Shown piece by piece: positions 55,756 through 64,000 of a stretch of 64,000 nt of DNA; positions within the stretch are counted from its first letter, which is position 1, and the number at the start of each line of letters is the position of its first letter. Both the position numbers and the translations under genes were made by a program. The notes beneath the pieces were generated by a model. The model worked only from the letters and a program-made list of their open reading frames with translations, was not told where the DNA came from and did no database searches. Source of the DNA: Branchiostoma floridae (taxonomy: Eukaryota; Chordata; Leptocardii; Amphioxiformes; Branchiostomatidae); the NCBI RefSeq assembly GCF_000003815.2, contig NC_049983.1, forward strand, positions 17,578,746 through 17,642,745. Direction: 5' to 3'.

Positions 55756-57149
55756 TCATCTCGTTTGTTTGTCTCTTAACTGACTGATAATCAAGTTTAG
55801 GGAACAAGACAGTTAAGTTTAGTCATGCACTTGGATTTTGTCAGATTTGTAGGAAGGTAGACCTAAGGGATAAGTGGTATAATGATAGAGCAACTTCATA
55901 CCTTTGCCAAATACATGTACTTTAGTTCAGAACTGACCTGTTAGATAGCTTTCATTGTCTATGCAAATAAGGACCTCATTTGCATAAATTGTGACATTTA
56001 ATTGACAGTCTGTAGCACTTATCAACTATGCATATGACCTGTAAAACTCTCATCAATCATTAAAATCTTAATTACATTAAGCATGAAATAATGTCCATCA
56101 TTACTTAAATGGGGGAATAATGACGTCTCATCTTGAGTTCTTCTCTCTCAAAGCCTGGGTATGCACATTATGTTCTGGGGCCCGAGGGGAGAGGGAGTCG
56201 TCGGACTTTAATCTATAGAACGAGTGTACGCCTAGTTCTACCTTCACAAATATTCATTGGTGGTACAGTATACGTACATGTACCGGGCGTTTCACTGGTC
56301 CTCTCCCAGCAAAGGTTGACGGGGAAAATTCCGCTAGGGGGCGTGCCTTTACTAGAGTGGAGAAACGGCGCCAAGCTGAGAGATGAATCCAGTATTATTT
56401 TGGAACGTTATCAACGTTATTTCCGCGGTGAAACCGGCAAAAAAAATATGAAATCGTCGCAGATCGTAGAGAGAGTTTTACGCTTCGAGGGAGAAAAAAT
56501 CGAGAGAACAAAATTGAACTTTGAAGAGAAACCTTTACCTTCTGGCAGGTCCGTGGTCCTTTGGTTGGGACCAAACAATCCATATCGCCGTAGGAACTTC
56601 TGATGGAGGCTACAACCCGACCATGAGTAAAGCGCTTCTCAACTTCAAGAATGACGATACAACGGCAAATTACTACTCTCCAAGCAGAGGTTGAGTCGCG
56701 TAGATATAGTAGTACATGTAGTCGGAAAAATTACACCGGTGCTCCTCTTACTACTATATCGACTACGCGACTCAACCTCTGCTTGGAGAGTAGCAAATTA
56801 CTAGTTATTCACCTTTCTCACACGGTGGCCATGATAAATCTAAAACGAGTTCAATGAGGCAAACAAAAGACTGTCCATCATAATTTGCAGTTCAACCAAT
56901 GAAATTAGAAAAGCGACCAATGAGAATGACTGCATGTCCGTCAAATATTTGCATTATTATGTTTTATTTTGCATATCTTCTGGGGCTATGGGATCAGTCT
57001 ACGCTACTAAAGATTGACATCATTCGGTGCATAACACTGGTAATAACATTTATTATTCGATCTTATTTACTTATATTGTCAAAACTTGTGTGGTTTGGGG
57101 AAAAAACTGAATGGGAGCTGATTTTAGAAATAAATTTTGTCTGTTTGCC
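55756..57149. other. Intergenic stretch after STRIP
   Basis: It contains one foldback element (56674). Around 56150-56610 there is a long open frame, but it has no recognisable domain and I do not call it a gene. The rest shows nothing assignable. Confidence 0.7.
56674..56792. mobile_element. TA-flanked foldback element, CTCTCC tip, 119 bp
   Basis: Arms CTCTCCAAGCAGAGGTTGAG and onward (about 39 bp each) are almost perfectly mirrored, with TA on both sides. The short core contains GTGCTCCTCT. Perfect arms suggest a recent insertion. Confidence 0.88.
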
Positions 57150-57430
57150 TCATCCTCCTAACGCCCGGTCCCCAACGGCACTACCTTATGGGGCCCTGCT
57201 GTCCCAGGCCCTACCTACGGGTATTATGATTGTCGCCACAAACAAGCTGTCAACCAATCAGAGAACAGGCCTTCCTTGGGCTTGTTGTTGTCGCAAGCTG
57301 TCTCGCAAAGGCCGCTGGGAAGCTATCAGCCAATCATGTTACGTATTACCATGACTTTGTTTGCTCACCATGCCAACGCCCGATCCCCAACGGCTGACTG
57401 CCCATATAAGGGCAAGCTCATTAATATTCA
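57150..57430 (+). promoter_or_regulatory. Candidate promoter with CCAAT boxes and a CArG box
   Basis: Two CCAATCA motifs (near 57254 and 57331) precede CCATATAAGG (57402-57411), a perfect serum-response-factor CArG box that may also serve as a TATA-like element. A Kozak ATG lies about 200 bp downstream. Direction and use are inferred. Confidence 0.4.
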
Positions 57431-57619
57431 TAAGCAAGGCACCCCTAATAACCGAATACTGTGGCTAATTTGTCAGGGTTGATATCATAGGCTTTGCCGT
57501 GATTGTCAACCCTGAGTGTGAGGGTGGTTTGCCTCATTGACCTCCTCTTCGATCTGTAATGGCCGCCGCGTGAGAAAAGTGAATTCCGTGTTTTCCACTC
57601 AATGCCACCATGAACAAAG
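57431..57619 (+). other. Candidate first exon of an unidentified gene
   Basis: GCCACCATG (57604-57612) is a strong Kozak start; AAC AAA G follows and then GTAAGA, a good splice donor at 57620. That gives a 5' UTR plus a three-codon start MNK, a common layout for first exons. No continuing exon is recognised downstream, so the gene may have its body beyond the window. It could also be chance. Confidence 0.35.
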
Positions 57620-58640
57620 GTAAGAAAACTCAGTTACCGCAATGAGCTTTCTGATGAAAGCTCCCTCATTACCGTGGTTTCCCAGACAATCCAATCCTGT
57701 CCCTGATGAAACCCCAAGAACTCATCACTATTGACACATTTCCGGGGATGAAACTGTGGTCCGTGTGGTATCAAGATGGACACCGTGATCAAACATAACT
57801 CACAAGGTGTACATCCTTGTCGCTGTGAGAGTACAGCTATATTTTATTCTCTGTATTCTTTGTTGAAGAGTCAAGACACATTTAAGAGCAAAAGAAACGA
57901 CCTTCATTCTACATTTATGGGGTGAAATTGGGAGGAAAGCCAGAGAGTGCAGAAAAAGGACAGGTTTCATTATGAAATCAGGAAGTGGTCGAACAAATTA
58001 TTGAACACACACAGAACGTGACACAGAAACAATCATTTCTTCAATCAGCATTTTGTTAGTTCACACCTTCTCTTTTGCATCACGATTTCACTCATTAGTA
58101 TCCGTAGTACCAGACGAACAAACACGGGACATGTTACAACATTTCCCTCTCGGTCCGGGCCCGTTAAACCCGAAAGAGGTTAGCTGTTATAGGCCTTTAA
58201 TCCCTTGGTCAAACCCTGTGGTGGCCAAACTTGTCTGGTAAACTATGGCCAGTGTATTTAGTCTAATACTAATGAGTGAAATCTTGTAAAAGCAAAGGAG
58301 AAGATGGGAAAGAACAAAATGATAATTGAAGAATTGATTGTTTGTATAACATGTTCTGTGTGTGTTCAATGATTTGTTAAACCTTCCTGACCACTTCCCG
58401 ATTTCAAAATGAAGTCTGTTCTTTGGCCCACCGTTTTTCTTGTTCACTCACATCATTTTGGGGGTAACATTATATTATATGTAAACATGGCCTCACTATT
58501 CAAAATGGTGTCATGACAAGGATGAAATTAATTGCACTTGTGCTTTATTTGTTCTCCAGGGCAAGACTTGAATGCAAAGTGTGTGATGATTGTGTTTATA
58601 TTACTACGTTACTTTATTCTTGAATGCTAGTGTATTGAAC
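57620..58640. other. Stretch without an assignable gene
   Basis: AT-rich unique sequence, possibly intron of the candidate gene starting at 57431. I see no exon with conserved coding character. Confidence 0.6.
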
Positions 58641-59765
58641 AGAGCAAAGAATAGACCCTAGCTGTGCTTTCCCTGTGGCTAGGGATGTACTCCTTATGGA
58701 TTATGTATGATTTGTCCATCTTGGTGCTACAAGGACCACAGTTTCATCTCCCAAAGTATGTCAGCAGTGATGAGTCCTTGGAATAGGAATCTATGCGAAA
58801 TTGAATTGTCTGGGAAACCACTGCACTATGGTCCCATTTGGAAAAAGCCTCACCCCCACCCCCAGGTACCGTGCGGGATGTTTTCTGCACTTTCAGGCGC
58901 GACCCTTACAGTACGTGGCCCCGTGGGACACACTGCGGCTACCGGGCTATTTTTGGGTACGGTCGGGCCCCATGATTTTTTTTTTGTAAACCTGACCACA
59001 AATACACGCCGTGACCTACCGTGAAAACATCGAGAGGTCTCCCCCAAAACAACAAAACCGTCATGCTTATGTCCGACCGTCCACCGGGACAAATTTGTGG
59101 CTTCCAAGTCCGCGGCTTCCAAGGGAGTCCGGTTTGGGCTACACCCCCGACGTGCACCGGTGGAAATGGGACCATGTCACTACCACATCGGTAGGTGTTT
59201 AATGAACAAAACAGACCCTCCCCGTATTGTGCATACCTATTGGTTAAAATACAGAAACGGTCACTGAACCATACAAAAACAGATCAACCAAACAGGAATT
59301 ATACCAGCTAGTAGTTACAGATACACAATTAAGTCAGTTGAATTACACAAGACAGCTCAGAAGTGTCTTCAACAGAGAAACAAAGAATAGAACCTGGCTG
59401 CATTCTACGAGTGGCAGATCCTTGTGGATTATGTATGATGTGTCCATCCTGATGCTACAAGGACCGGGTTTCATCTCCCAAACTATGTCAGCAGTGATGA
59501 GTCCTTGGAAATAGGACTCTATCCGAGGATTAAATTGTCTGGGAAACCACCGCACTAACACAGCGGTGTAATTAATGAACACAGCCATCCCCCCATACCC
59601 TGCCCAGTTTGTGCATACCCATTGGTTAGAGCACATAAAAGGTCACTGAACTGTACCGACGACTGGTAATAAAATCAACGGTTGAGTACAACCCCAGAAG
59701 GAATTATACCGACTAGAACTTACAAATACACAATTAAGTATTTTAAATCATACCGGACAGCTCAG
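58641..59765. repeat. Tandem duplication (two diverged units)
   Basis: 58641-59348 and 59380-59765 share long segments: TGGATTATGTATGAT, TATGTCAGCAGTGATGAGTC, AATTGTCTGGGAAACCAC, GGAATTATACC and ACACAATTAAGT. The left unit is longer because a foldback transposon sits in it at 58829. Confidence 0.85.
58829..59175. mobile_element. Foldback DNA transposon inside the left duplicate unit
   Basis: ATGGTCCCATTT at the left and AAATGGGACCAT at the right are perfect inverted repeats; inner parts pair loosely. CACTA occurs just outside both ends (58824-58828 and 59178-59182) and once at the matching uninterrupted site near 59554, which fits a target duplication. It is non-coding and its family is not identified. 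Confidence 0.7.
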
Positions 59766-60250
59766 AAGTTGGTACGATGGTTTATTAACTTTATATAATG
59801 TAGAAAACAGACGGTGCTACAAGTTTGTTACTTTGTAGGAGTTTACAAGGCTTTAGAATACCAAGAAGCACATAGAACATACGTAGCTACTTGCTTACAA
59901 CGGTAACAAAAGTGGCATACAGGCGCAAGTGACAAACCCAACATTGTTAAACCTACTCCTTGTCTCACCCATCGGAAAACCTTGAGTTAAAATTAGGTTT
60001 TAGGAATGGTGTTTGAGCCTTGTTTTGTGGTAAACTATAGTACAATACATTTACTGTCATTGGTCACTCGTCAGTTGTTGAATAACACTCATACAGGGTA
60101 CCCAAACCCTCTGTAGTGGCAATGTTTCGGTGTTGCTGTCCATATAAGCTTGAAAAATAAGAAACAGTCTCTGTGTGATTCTCATCACATGTGCAGTAAA
60201 TACACAGTCAAGTCAGTTAAATCACACAAGACAATTCAGAAGTTTGATAC
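59766..60250 (-). repeat. Diverged duplicate of the LRR gene 3' end and its flank
   Basis: The stretch matches 61080-61510 along nearly its whole length, including the 3' flank and the last codons of the LRR receptor gene. See the pseudogene entry for the coding part. Confidence 0.85.
60064..60198 (-). pseudogene. Broken copy of the LRR receptor C terminus
   Basis: It is homologous to the last 45 or so codons of the gene at 61374-63266 and ends at the equivalent TGA (60066-60064). The copy has substitutions and small length changes that break the frame, and nothing of the LRR or membrane part is present. It is a relic of local duplication, not a working gene. Confidence 0.75.
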
Positions 60251-60255
60251 GCTAG

Positions 60256-61043
60256 TTTATTATTATTATTTCTTTATTTCAGGCTCTCACTGGCCCATAT
60301 AACACAGGGACAAACAAGAAAAACAAAGAATATGTACAACAGGTTAAGACAAACTGACAATATCATGGCTATGTATAGAGGCGGCGCCAGAGATTGGTGA
60401 AAAATGAATTCTGGTAAAAAGAGTCGGATCTAAGTACAGACTGTATAATGGTATTAGTTGAATTGAAAAGCCTATGTACAAAGGAATGGCACTGTTTACG
60501 CCATCTGGCGTCAAAGGTATCAGTATGATTGAACACAAACATTTCACTAGCGCTGCAAGATCTAGGTAATCTCATTATTATACGGAAACAATTGTTGTAG
60601 GCAATGCGACATTTCGACCGAACACTCGAACGAAAAGAATTCCATAACTGCGCACCAAATAGTTGGGAGCAGTGAGATGTGAACAGTGTTTTCTTAATAG
60701 TAGGTGAACACAGACAAAACTTTCGAATTATAGTATTTGCACGACAATACAGACCCCTTAGCTGGGCAAGAATACAGTCATCATCATTCAGTCTGTCGTT
60801 AATAGCAATTCCAAGATATACAAATGATGTCACAAACCTCAAACACTCTCCATACAGTTTGATCGACGGGAGCGGATGTAGAAGTGGCAAACTAGTACTC
60901 GGGAAGTACATACAGCATGTCTTGTTTACATTGAATAACAAATCATTTTCTAAACCAAAGTCCTCACAGGTACTTACAAGATTTTGCAGAGACTTGAGGC
61001 TAGGGCATAACAAACACATGTCGTCAGCGTAAAAAAAGATGGT
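60256..61043 (-). pseudogene. 5'-truncated non-LTR retrotransposon (LINE) reverse transcriptase remnant
   Basis: Read on the minus strand, the frame enters at FFYADDMCLLCPSLKSLQNL (61037-60978), which is the reverse-transcriptase catalytic YADD box of LINE elements. It goes on through thumb-like sequence (LFNVNKTCCMYFP, FVYLGIAINDRLNDDDCI) and a C-terminal part rich in Cys and Arg to a stop at 60369. Everything upstream of YADD (endonuclease, palm front) is missing, typical of 5' truncation during target-primed insertion. The 3' end has an AATAA-type tail (about 60256-60275). It sits inside the sequence that joins the two LRR 3' copies. The clade (CR1/L2-like) is a guess from the tail and motif; it cannot move by itself. 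Confidence 0.85.
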
Positions 61044-61373
61044 TCACAAGAAAGCCTATTATTAACTCTCTATATATTTCGAACACAGACGGTACTACAA
61101 GTTTGTTTGTAGGAGATTTAACACTACAAGGCTTTAGAATGCCAAGAAGCATATAGAAAATACTTCACTACTTGCTTACAACAGTAACAAAGTGGCATAT
61201 AGGCGTTAGTGACAAATCTAACATTGTTAAACCTACTTGACTATCTTCACTCCTTGTCTCACCCATTAGCAAACCGTGAGTTAAAACTAAGTTTTAGGAG
61301 TGGTGTTTGTGCCTTGTTTTGCGGTGAACTATAGTAGAATAGATCATTTTACATTTATTGTCGATGCCATTGG

Positions 61374-63266
61374 TCACTCGCCAGTTGTTGGACAACTCTC
61401 ATACAAGGTGCCGAGGCCCTCCTTAGCGGCAATGGGTTGATCTTGCTGTCCATACAAGTTGTTCCTTGAAACAGATGAAATAGTTTCTGCGTGATTCTCA
61501 TCACCTGTGCGGTAATAAGGTACTGGGTTATCATTTTGCGAGGTACATTCACTCTGATCCAGGTTTGTGTCTTCATATATTGCATTTGCAGCTGCTATAC
61601 CGTAAGGCCTTTCTTCCTCATCAGACTCTGATTCTTCGGTTTGAGAAGCGGGTTGCCCAGTCGCGGTTTCTGGCTGGTCTGTATCTTCAGAATGGTCTGA
61701 AGCCTGAGGGCTTGAGCTGTCTTCATCGTCACACACAGGTAGAGGGGGCGGTGCCGCAGAGGCGTAGCAGTGATCCAGGCCCTCCTCAGGGTCTCCAGAA
61801 CGCACGGATGGGGATGTCTCATCGTTACTGTAGTGATGGATTTCTGCTCGTGTAGTGAGGGTCGAGTTCGTAGCAGGGATTTGAGTCACAGCCTGGGAAC
61901 GGGATTGTGCCTCGCCAACCAATTGAAAACGTCGGAGGGAGAACGTGTTCGCATCGAGTTCTTCATTTATCTGATGTTTTGTTATATTGGGTATGGCATG
62001 AATATTGACACAAACAGACATAGCTTGTACTCCTACTTGCAATGTTGCACTAGCGGTGTGTGTGTTATTTTGGTTAGCAGACCGTTTTCTCAAACATAAC
62101 ATCAATGCAGGAAAAAGTACCAAAAGAAATATGGCAAAGGCAATTGCAACAATCAACACCACGTTGGGTGCATTTTTGGTTTCTAAAGTAATGTTGTCAG
62201 GATCACAGAACTTCTGATCAGTCAACCCTGCAAGAAATGTATGGCAGCTTTCATTTCTGGGTATTGCATCAGTTGTCGTTTCTTGTTGCTGTATTTCGCT
62301 CGGGTTCTTAATCGTACAAAACACAACATCGTATTTCATTTTCCTGTCACCTCTGTCTGCTACAAATGTGTATAATCCAGTAACGTTAACGGTAACGGGA
62401 TCTGCAAAAGAGTTAAGATGGCGGCGTCCAGTCGGGGTGTCCCAGTAGTATGAGTCAGCGATACGTGATTGTAATACTTCATGTACACCATTATGGGGTA
62501 AGACAACATCAATGTTTTCAAATATCTTGACTATCGGGGGATGTACGCCAAAGTATCTAAACGTTTCTTTGCGAAAGAATGTTCTATGAACGAAAGATCG
62601 ATTATTTTTGATATCAACTAAGTAATAATAGGTGTCCAACCTATCTGTATATGCGCTGCTGTTTGCTTCAGTTGGACAACGCAAAGGGTTTCCTCGTAAA
62701 TCGTAGGACGTTTCTGGACGTGCAGTTTTTATATCTCTCGGTACTTGACTAATGCTGTTCATTACAAGAGTGACGAAATAGAGATGTTTACTAGGAATAA
62801 ACTTGATAGCCCGCATCGGAAATGCAGAGAGGCGGTTTCCTGAGAGTTCTAGGAACTCCAAATTTGCCAAACCGTGAAAGGCATGTTCTGATATGTGAGA
62901 AATACAGTTATGTGACAGGATGAGTTCGGACAATGTGATGAGTGCAAAAAACGTAAACTGACGAAGAGAAACGATGTCATTTCTGTCCATATCAAGGTAG
63001 ACCAGCTGACGAAGTTCTTTGAACGTTTGTGGCAATATAGTGTTCACCTTGTTGTTGTCGATAAAAAGGTATCGGATTCCTGGGGTTGTATTAAAAGTGC
63101 CTAGGCCTAGGTTGGTTATTTTGTTATTTGACAACCTCAGAGTGTGTGTACTTGGCGGGATGGAGTCTATCGGGACGTGTGTTAAGTTTCGTCCTCTATA
63201 GTCAAATATTCTTCCCAAACTAGTCGTTAACAAACTAAAGACGATGACTGCAGCTAGGGAGTCCAT
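61374..63266 (-). CDS. Leucine-rich-repeat single-pass membrane receptor with tyrosine-rich tail
   Basis: The 630-aa protein starts with a signal peptide (1-18, SLAAVIVFSLLTTSLG). Five to six LRRs follow (about 25-190; LRLSNNKITNLGLGTF, YLDMDRNDIVSL, LILSHNCISHISEHAF, LEFLELSGNRLSAF). A possible Ig-like region comes next (about 240-325), then the membrane helix (about 368-392, VVLIVAIAFAIFLLVLFPAL). The 235-aa cytoplasmic tail has a PPPLP motif and tyrosines in AIYEDTNL (Y564), NLYGQQ (Y605) and TLYESC (Y622). It should sit at the cell surface and bind a ligand through the LRRs; I do not recognise a named orthologue. Amphioxus has many LRR receptors. The ATG follows an in-frame TAA; a longer reading would need a GTG start. 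AATAAA lies at 61359-61354. A fragment of its 3' end is duplicated at 60064. Confidence 0.85.
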   Translation of the reverse strand: MDSLAAVIVFSLLTTSLGRIFDYRGRNLTHVPIDSIPPSTHTLRLSNNKITNLGLGTFNTTPGIRYLFIDNNKVNTILPQTFKELRQLVYLDMDRNDIVSLRQFTFFALITLSELILSHNCISHISEHAFHGLANLEFLELSGNRLSAFPMRAIKFIPSKHLYFVTLVMNSISQVPRDIKTARPETSYDLRGNPLRCPTEANSSAYTDRLDTYYYLVDIKNNRSFVHRTFFRKETFRYFGVHPPIVKIFENIDVVLPHNGVHEVLQSRIADSYYWDTPTGRRHLNSFADPVTVNVTGLYTFVADRGDRKMKYDVVFCTIKNPSEIQQQETTTDAIPRNESCHTFLAGLTDQKFCDPDNITLETKNAPNVVLIVAIAFAIFLLVLFPALMLCLRKRSANQNNTHTASATLQVGVQAMSVCVNIHAIPNITKHQINEELDANTFSLRRFQLVGEAQSRSQAVTQIPATNSTLTTRAEIHHYSNDETSPSVRSGDPEEGLDHCYASAAPPPLPVCDDEDSSSPQASDHSEDTDQPETATGQPASQTEESESDEEERPYGIAAANAIYEDTNLDQSECTSQNDNPVPYYRTGDENHAETISSVSRNNLYGQQDQPIAAKEGLGTLYESCPTTGE

Positions 63267-63302
63267 TTTGCGTCTCGACACGATAGCTTTCTGTTAGACT
63301 TT
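63267..63302 (-). other. 5' UTR part of the LRR receptor coding exon
   Basis: The acceptor TTTGTTTGTCCCCACAG (minus strand, AG at 63304-63303) opens this exon 36 nt before the ATG; an in-frame TAA lies between. Confidence 0.75.
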
Positions 63303-63938
63303 CTGTGGGGACAAACAAAAGTCATGAAACTGTTCTTTAAAGTCATTAAATGTTCTCAATTGCAAGAAAAAGAAGAGCCTATGAGGCGTACCTAAAATGA
63401 ATTCTCTACCAAATGATAATGATAATTTTTGGAATTCTCGACTGTAGCGTACTGCTAAATGCCACCCTCCCTGTCGTAAATGATTTTTTTTACCGAAGAT
63501 AGCCTTGGAAAGTTAGTCTTTTCAAGGAACCGAGCTATGAAATTCATCAGTCAATTTACCACAACTGTCAATGATACACATGTTGTGGCTAAACAATGAA
63601 ATGAAAACACATTTTGGCATACTTGTTTCGATTTGAAATATCAGATTTTTATCAATAAGAACAGTAAGAGTAGGGCAGCCTATTGAGTCGTTATGGTTTC
63701 AAGTTTAACAAGAACAAGAACAAAAACTACACATGCTCAACAATCATGTGGTGTAGGTTTCCTACCACGGTTTCTGTTGAGGAAAATATCTATTTATCCC
63801 AAACCCGGCCTTACATATTTTGTTGCTTTTCAACACTGGTGTTGTTGGAACGACCAAAGGTGACATATGCTACATGAACGTTAGTAGCGAAGGAGCAAGA
63901 CGGTGGATCGTACCAAGTAAAGTAATGTGGAAGCTTAC
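63303..63938 (-). other. 5' UTR intron of the LRR receptor gene
   Basis: This 636-bp intron has a GTAAGC donor at 63938 and a strong pyrimidine-tract acceptor at 63303. Its sequence is AT-rich without features. Confidence 0.6.
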
Positions 63939-64000
63939 CTGACGTTGGGAGGGCCAAACTCAGGAAACCCGCACCTCTGTGCTCCTGAGTGTCTTCGTAT
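63939..64000 (-). other. 5' noncoding exon of the LRR receptor gene, cut by window edge
   Basis: On the minus strand the exon ends CCCAACGTCAG before GTAAGC. It contains no ATG linked to the receptor frame. Its start lies beyond the window. Confidence 0.5.

Noticed and set aside
56133-56603. A 156-codon open frame after STRIP
   Set aside because: It is long for chance but shows no domain and has no exon structure or promoter. I keep it only as an unexplained open frame that a protein search should test.
63267-63281. A longer N terminus for the LRR receptor beginning five codons earlier
   Set aside because: The codon at 63281 is GTG, not ATG; the ATG at 63266 follows a proper leader with an in-frame stop and gives a good signal peptide.

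Overview
The window looks like nuclear DNA of a cephalochordate (amphioxus, Branchiostoma). The evidence is two animal regulatory genes with invertebrate-chordate character, many short foldback elements flanked by TA, a 5S-rRNA-derived SINE, introns of a few hundred bases to about 4.4 kb, and a 100-N scaffold gap (22958-23057). The species call is inference; the gene families are recognised directly from their proteins.

Layout. Positions 1-17357 hold no gene I can support, only repeats and foldback elements. Positions 17358-19418 (minus) hold a complete class I bHLH E protein (pro-orthologue of TCF3/TCF4/TCF12) in one uninterrupted exon. Head to head with it, 449 bp away, starts the STRIP gene (pro-orthologue of STRIP1/STRIP2, STRIPAK complex core). 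I rebuilt it as 21 coding exons from 19868 to 54400 (797 aa); every splice phase agrees and only one splice site (the donor of exon 5) is unresolved. Its 3' UTR runs to about 55755. At 57150-57619 there is a candidate promoter and first exon (CCAAT boxes, a CArG box, a Kozak ATG followed at once by a splice donor). Positions 58640-61060 are an array of degenerate duplications that includes a broken copy of the 3' end of the neighbouring LRR gene, a foldback transposon and a 5'-truncated LINE. Positions 61374-64000 (minus) hold a leucine-rich-repeat single-pass receptor whose tail carries several tyrosine motifs, with a 5' noncoding exon at the window edge.

The most unusual signal is in STRIP. 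At six exon edges (exon 5 3', exon 8 5', exon 9 3', exon 10 5', exon 20 5' and 3') the edge, splice site included, is locally duplicated into the adjoining intron; exon 7 shows the same for its acceptor flank only. Some copies are exactly codon-sized and in frame: two 42-nt cassettes after exon 9 and a 141-nt in-frame extension before exon 10. Exon 8 is preceded by a ladder of seven acceptor-like sites. This could be splice-site-bearing minisatellite expansion, a source of new alternative exons, or plain decay; RNA reads would decide.

Other points of interest are the intronless E-protein gene (possible retrogene using a bidirectional promoter), a nested minisatellite and satellite insertion upstream of exon 9, and several intronic blocks that look like cis-regulatory modules, one with a perfect DR1 site and another with an octamer, a SOX site and a full CRE.
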